Below, piece by piece: positions 1 to 11,211 of a DNA stretch of 64,000 bases. Source of the DNA: Sarocladium kiliense. Its lineage: Eukaryota > Ascomycota > Sordariomycetes > Hypocreales > Sarocladiaceae. The stretch is from assembly GCA_030734395.1 (NCBI GenBank), contig JAUZTG010000019.1:62001-126000 (forward strand), in the 5' to 3' direction. The translations under genes were made by a program, and so were the position numbers. How positions within the stretch are numbered: position 1 is the stretch's first letter; each line of letters opens with the position of its first letter. The notes below the pieces were generated by a model. The model saw nothing but the letters and a program-made list of their open reading frames with translations. It did no database searches and was not told the DNA's origin.

Positions 1-2573
1 GGGGCCGAAAAGCTGCCCGTTATTCTTCGGGAGCCCGAAACTTTTCGGATGCAAGTTGCATGGGGCTCGGTGTCCGCTCCGCCGCCTTCGATGACAGGTC
101 CCCCACTGCCGAAACTGGCCCCAATTCTCTTCCGCCGCGTGGTATTGCGATGGGTTTGACCACTGGGCAGGATCGTCGATGAGGCACATGGGATTTGCAA
201 TGCAATGTGGACGTGAGCCTCCGGTGGATGGGACGTTGTTGTCTCTTTTCCCGCATTTCACAGGATGCGGCGTAGGGTATTACAACAGGAATGCCTGGAC
301 ACTAGGAAACTCCTATTACTTTCTATCAGTGTTACTATTCTACTCGCTATCTTGCTCATACGGTGCTTACTATCTTAGTATTTGATATCATCAACATTCT
401 ACTTGTTATTTTAGTCACTCCCTGATCATCTTAAATGGAGCCAGAAAGGTTCGCAAATTCTCCAAGCTCTCGACACTAGATGGAAAAGCAGGATGGATCA
501 CTGACGGCCCCGGGCATGCTGATGTCACCATGGTGGTCTTCGAGCCTGCTATCCCTGAGATCAAGGACAGGTTGTTGAACCGTGGTCCTCGATGAGGCCC
601 AGACAATCATGAATAAAGAGGCAGCATGCAATCAAATGCTATGCTCTCGGCCTTTCGCCGGATTCTATGAGTGACTGGAGCTCTCATGTTGACTATATTG
701 AAGGACTACCTGTCGCCACTGTAGCTTGGGTTGCGCCCTACGGGTCTCGTTGGGCTGAAAGTGACTAGCTGAGCTCTGGACTAGTATCCGGGCTTCTTCA
801 GAGACGACTGCCCTGATGAAGCAGAAGAGCAACTTCCGAGGTGTCACAGATTCGACATTCGACACATGGGGTCTCCCACCCACGCTTAATCGACTAGGTC
901 GTGGACACCAGGGAAGCCCCAGGGAAGCCAGAGTTCTCAATGCAATGAAGGAGATCTTTGGGACGCACCGGCTCAGGAGATGAACCATCCATCCTGGCCT
1001 GTTCCGCGCGGTAGGGAAGCAGCTGAATTAGGGAATCGCCCTCGACTCTCAGGTAGTGCGGCCAATCCTGGCGGGCTGCAACCCTGCCACGATCGTCCTT
1101 CGGGAGCTTGAGTGTCTCCTTAACTCAACTCTCGCGAGGATAGTATTCGTGGGGTCCAAACCGCTCGCCAAGAAGCTCTATACGGAGCCTGAAGACCACG
1201 GCATCCCAAATGTCCGTGCAGACAACGGGAAGTTCGAGCGTGAGTCGGGAAATGCGCTCTAGCTAAACTTTGGGGTGGTTCGTGTTGGCACATTCATCTT
1301 TCACGACCCACGGAATAAAGCCCTTCTCGACGCAAAGGACTCATATTCTTCAACTTACCTGAGGCCAACAACGAAGTGATCACGAGGCTTCGCAAGTCCA
1401 ATCAGAGCCGGAGCGAGGAAGCCAAGAAGAAGCAGAAAGCCAAGGCACAGAAGGATCCCGCGAAGCGTCCTTGGATTAGTACAGCAGACCTCCGCAAGAT
1501 GCCCGAGACAGAGACAACTGGCGGGCTGTCCCTCGCCTCTGCACTCAGCAAGGACGAGCCTGATATGCCGGATCCGCTTACAAGAAGGCCTTGATGAGGT
1601 GGCGTCCGACTTAGCGGCCCTCGATGATCCCTCTGCTCGAGCTCCTCAACCTCTATGTACATGATCGGACTGACCGTGCTCTAGTCTATGTCGATTCTGT
1701 GGACTTGGTCAATCGGAGACTTGATCCTTGCTCATGACCTTCAACTCATTAGCTTAGGGATACTCGACGGAGTCCCGGCCCTTGCCCGATGCCCCACATA
1801 TCGCCGGCCGCCGGCGATTGCAATCAGATGCCGAAGTTTCCTCGGCAGCGGACTTGGTCTGACGTTAGAGATAGAGGTCACAGTATTCTCAGATCCAGGC
1901 CCTGTCTCAGCCAATGCGACGGCATTGGCGCAGGTTGACGACAACCGAGAGCATCTGGATATTGGCGATGAAGACCTGCTTTATCTGAGACGAGACTACT
2001 CCAGTCCATGGAAATTGCTTTCGTTCTCTTTGGGGATACTCAGACATAATCCTTAGGGTCTCGTGAAAGCCACTATTTCGGCAACAAAGACATATGTCAA
2101 CTCAGAGCCAAAGGCGCTGACTTTACCGTTTGCCCTGTTCGTTCTACTTGGATACAAAACCAAGATATGGCCCTGGTCCTTATCGTTATCTTCGTCTTTC
2201 ATTAAGATATTCTTGCTGTATTCCTCTGTGCAGAGCCAATCCTTGTAGTTGTTCTACTACACTTGTCGCTGGTCTTGCCAACCTCAACCAAGCCAGTGGA
2301 TCCCGTGAAGTCATCCTGCTCCGCTATCGCTCCGGTTGCACATCCCGGGGTCAAGCCCGAGATCCTTGAATACAAGCGGGTCCTCCATCGGATTTCTGCT
2401 TCGGATTCTCTTTGCAGGATTTGAATCCGCAAAAACTCCCTCTCGCTTATCATGACGAGACTCGGTGCCATCGGCTTTGACAGATACATCGCTGTTCAAT
2501 CTTTTCAAGTGTTTATGATTGAGCCTTTGCGTGCTATGCTCCTTCGAGGAAGCCCGGCGCCCAACCCTTAAAG
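1..2573. other. Decayed, frame-broken region without a confident gene
   Basis: No intact gene is supported. Several plus-strand stretches look formerly coding but are cut by stops and frame changes. Around 580-670 a frame reads TVVLDEAQTIMNKEA, resembling a DEAD/DEAH-type (DEAQ) helicase motif II, and 1376-1594 holds a Lys/Ala/Gln-rich charged stretch. This could be the relic of a SNF2-type helicase or of a mobile-element gene, but that is only a guess. The last few hundred bases should include the promoter of the MFS gene starting at 2574. Confidence 0.3.
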
Positions 2574-4127
2574 ATGAGCCCGCTCTCGCCATCTCTGCCC
2601 GGGAGCCCGGCGGCAACAGAAGGCAATCCACCGCTCACAAAAGTCGTCTCAACAGAGTGCGGTCTCGAGACGCACGCATTACCTGATCTTGATGACGACA
2701 ATGCGGCGCCTCAGGAACAGGATCAACCTGGTGCCGCCCTTGAGGCAGTGACCAGCCGGCGATCGGTTTACGCCCGATTCAGCCCGCGACGCAAGGCTGT
2801 GATAATGGCCATCTTGTCTTACTGCGGCTTCATTACACCTATTCTCTCTACTGCGGTTCTCGTTGCTGTTCCAGAGGTCGCTGCCACGTTCAAATCGACG
2901 GGTGTAGTCATCAACATCTCCAACGCTCTCTTCTTTGTCTTCATGGCCATTAGCCCCCTGTTCTGGGGCCCATTGGCGCAGTCAGTCGGCAGGCGGCCGG
3001 TCTTTATTGCTGCCAGCGTTATGCTAACTGGCTTCTGTGCTGGTACAGCAGCATCCCCCAATGTCGGCGCATATTTCGCCTTCCGAATGCTGTCGGCTTT
3101 CCAGGGCACTGCCTATCTTGTGGTCGGAACGGTAGTAATCGGTGACATCTTCCATCCGACGGAAAGAGGCAGGGCTCTGGGAGCCTTTTTGTCAGGCTTG
3201 CTCATTGGACCGAGCATCGCGCCCCTTCTAGGTGGTGTAGTGATCACATTCACGACATGGAGGGTCATATACTGGGTTATCACGGGACTGGCTGGCCTTG
3301 CCCTCGCATTGGTCGTCTTCCTACTTCCCGAGACGATCCCGGAAAGACCAACGACTCTCGATGATCTGTCGGTTTCTCGAAAGATCGGCAAGGTGGTAAT
3401 GCTGAGCAACCCGTGGAAGGTTGTTCATCCGCTCATCATCTACCCGAATCTTTGGATCACCGCATTGGCCGTCTCTTCGCTCATGTGGAATCAGTACTCC
3501 ACCTTGACGCCCATCCGATACGTGATCAATCCACGATTTGAGCTTACCTCGCCAATCCAGTCTGCGCTCTTCTTTCTTCCGTTCGGCATAGGCGCCTTTC
3601 TTGGTACCTTTGTTGGCGGCAGATGGTCTGACTTCATCGTCAATCGGTACCAGCGCCGGCGTGAGCGCCGCGTTCCTGAGGATCGGCTCAACAGTGCGGT
3701 TATTTTCCTGCTGGTCATTGTACCTAGCACATCGCTCATATACGGCTGGGCAGTTGCAAAGCGAGCCGGAGGCATCCCCCTTGTTGTCATCTCAATGTTC
3801 CTTCAGGGCTTCACCCAACTTTGTGCTCTGCCGAGTCTGAACACCTATCTCATCGATGTCCTGCAAGACAAAGGGCAAAGTTCGGTGGCTGTTGCTGGAA
3901 ACTATCTCACGCGATTCTTGTTCGCTGCTGCCGGTTCGGCGGTGTGCTTACCGGCGATTGAAGCAATCGGGGTAGGGTGGTATAGCACGATCTCTGGACT
4001 TTTCATCACAGCGACTGGCGTTCTTGTTTGGCTACTGACTCGCTATGGAGAGAAATGGAGAGTCGATACTGGGAAAAGTGACAACAGCGCGGGCTCGGAA
4101 GGTGAGGACATGGTTCACGGTAAATAG
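2574..4127 (+). CDS. MFS transporter, DHA1-type multidrug/metabolite exporter
   Basis: An intronless 517-residue protein. The first ~70 residues are hydrophilic and rich in Pro, Glu and Asp (cytosolic tail); twelve hydrophobic segments follow from about residue 75. The MFS signature loop between TM2 and TM3 is visible at residues 131-143 (WGPLAQSVGRRPV). A basic central loop (RYQRRRERRV) separates the two six-helix halves. Length and topology match fungal DHA1 drug:H+ antiporters, which act in the plasma membrane and export toxic compounds or organic acids. The substrate cannot be read from the sequence. The ATG at 2574 has purine at -3 and no earlier in-frame ATG is needed. It lies some 8 kb from the phenolic cluster, so a link to it is possible but not shown. 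Confidence 0.85.
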   Translation: MSPLSPSLPGSPAATEGNPPLTKVVSTECGLETHALPDLDDDNAAPQEQDQPGAALEAVTSRRSVYARFSPRRKAVIMAILSYCGFITPILSTAVLVAVPEVAATFKSTGVVINISNALFFVFMAISPLFWGPLAQSVGRRPVFIAASVMLTGFCAGTAASPNVGAYFAFRMLSAFQGTAYLVVGTVVIGDIFHPTERGRALGAFLSGLLIGPSIAPLLGGVVITFTTWRVIYWVITGLAGLALALVVFLLPETIPERPTTLDDLSVSRKIGKVVMLSNPWKVVHPLIIYPNLWITALAVSSLMWNQYSTLTPIRYVINPRFELTSPIQSALFFLPFGIGAFLGTFVGGRWSDFIVNRYQRRRERRVPEDRLNSAVIFLLVIVPSTSLIYGWAVAKRAGGIPLVVISMFLQGFTQLCALPSLNTYLIDVLQDKGQSSVAVAGNYLTRFLFAAAGSAVCLPAIEAIGVGWYSTISGLFITATGVLVWLLTRYGEKWRVDTGKSDNSAGSEGEDMVHGK

Positions 4128-7100
4128 ACCATCCTGCCTGGATGAGCAGGGTATCGCCCCTGATCCTTGAGGGCATGAATCGCAGAGCTTTTATTTGAAC
4201 TCAGAACCATTCAGAAATTATCAATGCTGTGATTCGGAAAGTCATTGCCAACACGAGGGTACACTTGCAGTCATCCTCAGTCCCACCAATTCCAGTCTAA
4301 CTCGACCTGGAGCTGCAGTATGAGCTATGACAAAAACAAGCGGTCGTGTTGAACTTATAAGCTGCAAAGGCGTGGTGAGCGTGTAGGTGGTGGACCGCGG
4401 TCACCTTGTTCTCAGTGGCGTTATTCCGCAGGCAAAGTCCAGTCTAGCGAGAACATCTCCATAGGTGGTATTCTCGGTCCTCGATCAAGATGAACTCTAT
4501 TGTCCATCGGAATGGTCCCTATGCTGGATTAATACGTCCAAAGACAAGTCAAATTGGTAGTGCTGGGCGCTGGAATGCCCTCTGACGATGCAGAACCTCG
4601 TTGATGATCGCGCGTAAGGATGCCCCTTCTTCTTCGAACTCGGGGCAGTGGGCTTGCCACCACCGCTCGCATTAGCTCATGCACTCTTGTCATTCCTTGT
4701 TCCAAAGATCATTGCATCGGTCTCGTCGAAGTGTGCCGTCGATGATACCTTCTCTGAGGGGCCAAAGCCATATTCGTATTTAAACTACTATCAAGCCCTA
4801 CAGGGATAAGCTGATACTGCCCCCCCAACATGAAAGGCTAAATTACGGGCTGCTGACTTTACAACGTGGAAGTTGGGCAACCTGAGCGATTGATCTGTGG
4901 TGCGCAGTCTGGGTCGCAGTGGGTGAAGGTGGGTGTGTATCCTGGAGCCGCGACGTAGTGGACGACAAATCTTGCGGAACACAACAAATAGTTCTTTGTC
5001 ATCGCACGACGGATGCCCTCCAAAGCTGTTGCCAGGCGACTCTGGCGCTTTACCTCTGATGTGGTCTTGTCGAAATCGAGCGGTTGTGGCACAATTCCGT
5101 GTTTCGACTGACTCATGTATGTGTCGCGCGCATCTTGTGAAGACTCTCAGAAATCTGATTGGTAGCGTTGAGGAACTCAATTCCATCTTACCGCCCGCAT
5201 GCCTTATTGCAATGTGACTTCGGCGCTTGCTTCCCTCTTGTCGCATCACAGCCTGGTGCAGGACAGCCTATAACCTGACTGGCAGGTGTGTATCCTGGGA
5301 GATTCAGCTAATCCTATAGAACTGCCAATTAACTTCCGATCCGGGCACTTACACAAGTAACCCCCCAACCACACAAATTGCCGGAATGGGAAGGAGACAC
5401 TGGCTTATCGGAGGACTTGCTTAAGTCTCAAACCATCGTCGAATGCCGCATTGGTACTATTGTCAAGCAGTAACCCCGCAAAGTTGCAACGCTGGCAGAG
5501 AGCGGAGCAATGAGGGTAGAAACAGGTTCCTTGCCTCGTGGTGAATCTGATAATCGTACTGATCTAAACATGCTCAGGATGCAGCATGGTCTGACAGGCG
5601 CGAGTGGGTATCCGCAACCTGCCTGACCTGGCAATCGGCTTTATTAAACCCTCCAGGTACTCATTCAGCTTCCTTTTAGAAGCAGGCTACTGCATGGAAG
5701 AGCGGGCGAGTAACCATAAAAACAGGGTATCTGCCGGTGCTGCTAAGGTGTCACGCAACGCCCCATGGGTGTCCCACTACACCCGGATCTATGCTCTTTC
5801 TAGAAACAGAGAATTCGATGCGATCTAGCAAGAGTTACTTACTTGTGCCCTCATTCTTGATGGATTCTATAGCGGTACGTGGTGCACTTGTGCGCCTTGC
5901 AGCACGGCAACGTGAAGTATTCGGCACAGTGTACTTTGCCTCTCGCTGGACGACGCGCGCATCTGTCTGCAGGTTGCTCAGCCACAGACCTTATCTTTTA
6001 CTTGCCCGCTCGCTTCTTGACTTGTTCCTAAAGGATGAAAAATGTATGAAGATTGTCGTTAGTAAGAGACTGCTTGATGTCAGCAAATCCCCCAGCTGCG
6101 TGGCCATGGTGCTTCGAATAGCCAAGAATCCCTCGATCCCCTCATCTACCCCACCAACGAGCAACTGCCGCAAACCTTGAACTTAAGCTTTCTGTCACGT
6201 ATGCTTGAAAATTACGTGCAGAATGGCGTCATAAAGCAAGGCTCGTGCAGCATATAGATATGGGTCGGCAGTTTAGGGACTCGGAGAATGCTTCTGCATG
6301 CAAGTCAAGTCTTGGTGTTATCTATACCAACCCTACCGCGATACTGCAGCGGGCTCTTTCCAAAGGTTCCGAAGTGTTCGACCTGCATCGTGCGGTCCTT
6401 TTTCAGGTCGCAGGAAGCAGGTGATAGTCGAAGCGGAGAACTGACGGTGACTCTTGCCAGTTTCGAGCATTGTAAGGACGGGATGGCGGGTGATCCCAGA
6501 TACCCATGTCGCCTGGGGCGAGTCAATGGCACCCTCGTTCAGCACGAGCTGTCTTGGTTGTGATACATGTGAAACGCATCTAGCTTGCAGCTTCCCCAAT
6601 CTGAGGCTTCAGACTTCAAATGCGAACAATTTATCATTCTTGAATAAAGAAAAGCATCTGTTCAAAGGACGACGACTTCGACCCAAGGGCACACATCCAA
6701 TGTGCGGACATAAGCAGCTGTTGGTTCCACCGCGTTGCCCGAGTCGTGGCATTACTACCACGGCAGAGGTCGTACCGAACTCCATTGATCAGATCCCGTG
6801 GTCCAGGCACTTGAGTTCCATCTGCCGCTGGATCGCCTTAGTCCCCTGGACCATTCCCAAAGGGCATAGTTTCTGATCTTGCTCGGCGCGATCTCTATTC
6901 AACCTTCCCAATGAGGCAACTCTCCTCCACAGCATCAAGAGGGTCTCCCACGGGGTCGCGCGGGATAACACCCATGTTGGGAAGGCGAACACAGCTACCA
7001 AATGCCTGTCGATATCTTTGAGAGAGGCATGGCGGCGTGCTCCGACTGTCGACTTTGAGCAGCCTGACAGGTATACCACGTCGAAACAATGAGCATTGGG

Positions 7101-7158
7101 CACGAAGAGGCACGAGCCGATGGCCATCCTAGTGATGATCGCCTAGTTCTTGAAACAA
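4128..7158. other. Intergenic, no supported gene
   Basis: Three kilobases between the MFS gene and the trypsin gene. Open frames of 60-150 codons occur on both strands (for example 5737-6180 plus and 4791-5249 minus), but they overlap in several frames, show no recognisable domain, signal peptide or splice logic, and are treated as chance or relic frames. Confidence 0.5.
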
Positions 7159-7166
7159 TATAAATA
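7159..7166 (+). promoter_or_regulatory. TATA box of the trypsin gene
   Basis: TATAAATA lies 104 bp before the trypsin start codon, a usual distance for fungal TATA elements plus leader. The leader that follows is C/T-rich, as in highly expressed fungal genes. Confidence 0.6.
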
Positions 7167-7269
7167 TTCCGATGTCATCTCCTTCTCAATCGCAAATTCG
7201 ATCATCACCACCAACTATCATCCTCCCTCCGCACTCCCACTCCAGGTCTTCCAGTCCCCAGCCTTCAAG

Positions 7270-8143
7270 ATGGTCTCCTTCGTCGCCCTTGTTTCTCTGC
7301 TTGGCGTAGCCAGCGCTCTGCCCCAACCGCAGTTCGGCGCCAACCAGATTGTCGGTGGCACTGCTGCTGCCACTGGCGAGTTCCCCTACATCGTTTCTCT
7401 CCAGCGCAGTGGCAGCCACTTCTGCGGTGGTGTGCTTCTTAACGCCAACACCGTTCTGACTGCCGCTCACTGCACGTCCGGCCAGTCTGCCAGCTCCGTC
7501 ACGATTCGTGCTGGTACCAACGTAAGTTGTTCTTTTAGAGGACAGTAAGGGAAAACGCAGTATCACTTACAAGATCGCAGCGATGGGCCTCGGGCGGCGT
7601 CACCTCCAGAGTCAGCTCGCTCCGCATCCACCCTAGCTACCAATCCTCCACCATCAACAACGACATTGCCATCTGGAAGCTTTCGACCTCTCTTGCTCAG
7701 AGCTCCACAGTTGGCTACGCCACCCTTCCCAGCCAGGGCTCTGACCCTTCAGCCAACGCCCAGGTCACTGTTGCTGGATGGTAAGTCTTATAACTATGAC
7801 TCCTGTATAGCAAGCGTAGACTAACAGTCTGTCTAGGGGCTACCTCAGCGAGAACTCCGGCTCCGTCTCCGCCAACCTCATGAAGGTGACTGTCCCAGTC
7901 GTCTCCCGCACCACCTGCCGCAGCCAGTACGGAACTTCCGCCATCACTGACAACATGGTCTGCGCTGGTGTATCCACTGGTGGCAAGGACTCCTGCTCCG
8001 GCGACAGCGGCGGTCCTCTGGTCGACGCCTCCGGCACTCTTGTTGGTCTCGTTTCCTGGGGTAGTGGATGCGCCCGTGCTGGATACTCTGGTGTCTACAC
8101 TCGCGTTGGCAACTACATCTCATGGATCGCCCAGAACATTTAA
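7270..8143 (+). CDS. Secreted trypsin-like serine protease (S1A)
   Basis: Three exons (7270-7521, 7581-7780, 7837-8143) give 252 residues; both introns have GTAAGT donors, and the second splits the Trp codon of the AGWG motif. Residues 1-17 form a signal peptide; a short propeptide ends before IVGG at 27-30, the classical activation site. The catalytic triad is H67 (TAAHC), D112 (NNDIA) and S208 (GDSGG). D202 sits six residues before the serine, at the S1-pocket position that gives cleavage after Arg/Lys. The chain strongly resembles known Fusarium trypsins. Expected role: extracellular protein digestion by a plant- or insect-associated fungus. The start at 7270 is chosen over an in-frame ATG at 7150 because only the shorter form begins with a signal peptide and the upstream part lies on the TATA box. 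Confidence 0.95.
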
Positions 8144-8447
8144 GGCGACTGTGACGAGAGAGCAAGGCAGGGTCACATCTTGGGCCGGCAATGATGAGTA
8201 TGGCGATGGCGATGATGCGGAATGGGAGTGGACGGACTGGGAACAGGGGTGGTTGCTACTGTTCATATTAGAGCCATACTGTCAATGCATAGCACTTCCC
8301 GTGAACTCCCGTGAAAACCAGCAAACCCATCGTGCCTCCCTTCACTTTAGCTCCAGGTATAGGCTAGGACCTTGGAACACTCGGCTCGCTGCCAGTAGCC
8401 CTCATAATTGACACCATATCCTCGACATGCTTGCGGACAAAGCCTTT

Positions 8448-9075
8448 TCACTTATGGGAGTGCTCGAATTCCTCAGTGTGAACTGTCATTCTAGGAATAC
8501 CCACTGATGGGTATGTAGTCTCTCCGCGATACTTCATGGGCGTTAGCATGCCTCGGCGAGTGGCAGTGTAGGGAAGCACAGGTCCAGCCACAAGGTAACC
8601 GAAGTTGATGTCCCACTCTGACTCCTTGCCGAGCTGTTCGTACTGGATGGGGTCAAGCATACACTGGTCGCTTTCCTGGAATCTCCTAGGCCATTGAGCT
8701 TATTGGAGGGATCGTACTCCCGATGGTATAACCCATGGATGTCCCACATCTGTTCTGGCAGGCCCTTTCCGTCAGACCCCAAGCAGTTCTAGGCCATCTC
8801 CAGGGGGGCAAGGAGGTCATGGAACCCCGTCGCGCAGACGATCTGCCGCTCGTGGGCTTCTTTCAAGAAGAACAGGCCAGGGCCATCCCGGTCTTGGACT
8901 GACCGCTTGGGAGCCTTTGGTCTCCGTTCCGGATCAAGGTCGAGCTCCTCAATGTCACTCGTTCGGTGAGCAATAACCTCCTCATCAGTCTCCTAAACTT
9001 GGGTGTTATCGTCATCGTTGTCATCTGCAGCGGTGCGATTCTTCTCCAGCATGCGGCGAGTGATACGTCTATCAT
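8448..9075 (-). pseudogene. Broken coding remnant of unknown family
   Basis: Reading the minus strand gives a coherent protein-like stretch interrupted by two in-frame TAG codons (one follows DDNTQV, one follows APLEMA) and a frame change near 8680. The pieces read EEVIAHRTSDIEELDLD, GPGLFFLKEAHERQIV, MWDIHGLYHREYDPSNK and SEWDINFGYLVAGPVLPY before a final stop. Amino-acid composition looks coding. One or both TAGs could come from CAG by C-to-T change, but a RIP origin is not proven. I do not recognise the parent family. No start or splice structure repairs the frame. Confidence 0.5.
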
Positions 9076-9281
9076 CAATCGAGTATGCCGACCATCAGAA
9101 CACATTGCAATATATCAAGATAGACGGTAAGATATACAAGAAGATAGGATATATTATTTACAGTATATCTTGATTCATATCCGGTGGTCAGTGTTTTAGG
9201 GAAACACGGCTCATAATATTAATCCGGAAGTCAGTAGTCTAAAGATATAAAAGTCTCGCAAACAGCTCTTTGGGCATAAAT
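9076..9281. other. AT-rich spacer
   Basis: Short AT-rich interval with many TATAT/AGATAT words between the remnant and the 3' end of the dehydrogenase gene. It may hold that gene's polyadenylation signals. No open frame is supported. Confidence 0.4.
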
Positions 9282-10384
9282 TTAGCCAGTCGCACGAGCC
9301 ACTGAACCAGGCTGAAGCTTTTCTAACTTCGCCTCGAGTTCCGACCAAAACCTCTTCTGGAACTTCTGACCTTCGTCATTGCTTACCCAGCGTGGCACCC
9401 AATACTCCTTGATCTGGCAACCCGAGCAGAGCTTTCCGTGGCTAGCTTCGCCAGCAACAAGGCCATGGAGAATCGTCCTACTGCCGACTTCTGGCGTGCG
9501 GGCCATGAACCCCTTGATGGCGGTATGGGCGGCCTTGGTGAACGACCTGACGTCCTTGCCCAATGGGGTGGCACAGAGCCCTGGAGCGACCATGGTAACG
9601 ATGACGCCGGTTTGTTCGACTGGGCAGAGCGCTGCGAACTCTCGTGCGGCCCACTCCTCTAGGAGCTTTGAGATGGGATATCTGTCGACTGTGTCAGTCA
9701 GAACCGCTCAAGGGAGATCAGTACACCCTTACCTGGCATCCATGTCGGCGCGCTTCTGGTCGTTCAAGCCATCGAGAATACTCCCAGTGCGAAGCTTATC
9801 GACCTCACTCTTGACAGTGTAGCCTAGCACGCTGACAATGAAAACGACTGTGGGTTGAATAGTAAATGCGCGAGCGCATGCGCGTAGCTTTGGCATCATG
9901 AGCAAGCCGAGGAGGAGGGTGTTGACGACGTTGACGGTAATACTAGTCTCCAGGGCCTCTGTGATTGACCACTGGTCAATCATTATGCCGGCATTTGCGA
10001 CCAGTCCGTCAATGCGTGGCAATTCAGTCGATGCCTTGTCCGCGAAAGCTTTGACAGACTCGTGTGATGCCATGTCTATATGCCAGACCTATTAGTCTAG
10101 TATTAGCCATGCTTCCTATCTCTCAGCATCAAAATACCGACCTGCACCACACCCTTCCGACCAGTGGACTTCTCGATCTCACGCTTGGCTCTTTCGACGG
10201 CCTCAAGGTTGCGCACGCCGAGAACAACGCATTTTGCGGAGAACTCAACAAGGTGTTTGGCAGTCTCAAAGCCCAGGCCTGAGTTTCCACCTGTGACGAT
10301 GTAGGTCTTGCCTATGCAGGTGGACTCGTTTGCCAGAATAGGGAGGGTGCGGTATTGCTCCGCTGTCAATCTCAGCATGACCAT
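9282..10384 (-). CDS. Short-chain dehydrogenase/reductase
   Basis: Three exons on the minus strand (10384-10142, 10088-9733, 9681-9282) encode 332 residues. Features of the SDR superfamily: TGGNSGLG cofactor loop at 31-38, NAG at 113-115, and the catalytic YPISK at Y201-K205, rebuilt exactly across the second intron, which supports the splice choice. Intron 1 is 53 nt and intron 2 is 51 nt. There is no signal peptide, so a cytosolic NAD(P)(H)-dependent oxidoreductase is expected. Fungal relatives of this layout often act on secondary metabolites or retinol-like alcohols; the substrate is not readable here. The gene could serve the nearby phenolic block, but it is separated from it by LYS1. 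Confidence 0.85.
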
Positions 10385-11211
10385 CTTCGTAGAGGTTTAA
10401 ATAGTAGCTTGAACAAGGGCAGTCAAAGAAGCTGTTTGAAGGATTCGCTATTGTTGAATGGAGGGGACTTTGGAAATCTTTGGTGGACTTGGGTGTGTAT
10501 CCCTCATAACACCTGGACGAGACGTCGCGACATTGTTCTATTTATTGATGGCTCGCTCTATTGATCATGGGGCAACGATCGGAAATGCGCTTCAATATAT
10601 CATGCAAAGCCGAAAGACTGCTCGCAATAAGACACGCCATTGCTCCCAGGCCATGAATGCGGCGCGGGTTATAAGTGATAGGGCTGCGGCGATGATGAGG
10701 TTTCCGCAGGCGGACATAATAAGTCCACATGCGGAGCCGTCCCAGCGCCGTGACCACATGAAGCGTACGACACATGACAGGGGACGATAGCCAGCCAATG
10801 AAATACGGCAAATCCGTCTTCCGAATATCTCGATCACTTTGTCTTTATCCTGTACTTCTTGTCATATTGCTTATCCGTGGCGAGTGCTCGGGTGGCCATG
10901 CTATTGTGTCGAGATGCATTGCTCAACAATACAGCCTTACCTTGAACAGCATGGAGCACCACTCCAGAATTTACGATGGACTTCTATGCACAATGTCGCA
11001 AAACTGTGCAAGCATCGGAGACGCGTCCGGCTCCTCGAGTTTGCCTCTACTGATAAGATAAGACTGGCTGGAAGCGACATCGGCCAAAAATGACTCTGAC
11101 GCAGGGTCGCGCATCACGTGCCCCACCTTTTGCTTCTGCCCCTCCAAAGATTCATATCCAAGCATCCCACCAAGCCTCAACCTTTTGTCGGTCAACCATC
11201 AATCACTCACA
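10385..11211. other. Divergent intergenic region, SDR gene / LYS1
   Basis: Upstream region shared by the minus-strand dehydrogenase and the plus-strand LYS1 gene. It must hold both promoters. No convincing gene is present, and the open frames here are short and mutually overlapping. Confidence 0.5.

Noticed and set aside
9282..10384. SDR gene as part of the gentisate cluster
   Set aside because: LYS1, a housekeeping gene, lies between, and its promoter lacks the shared composite element.
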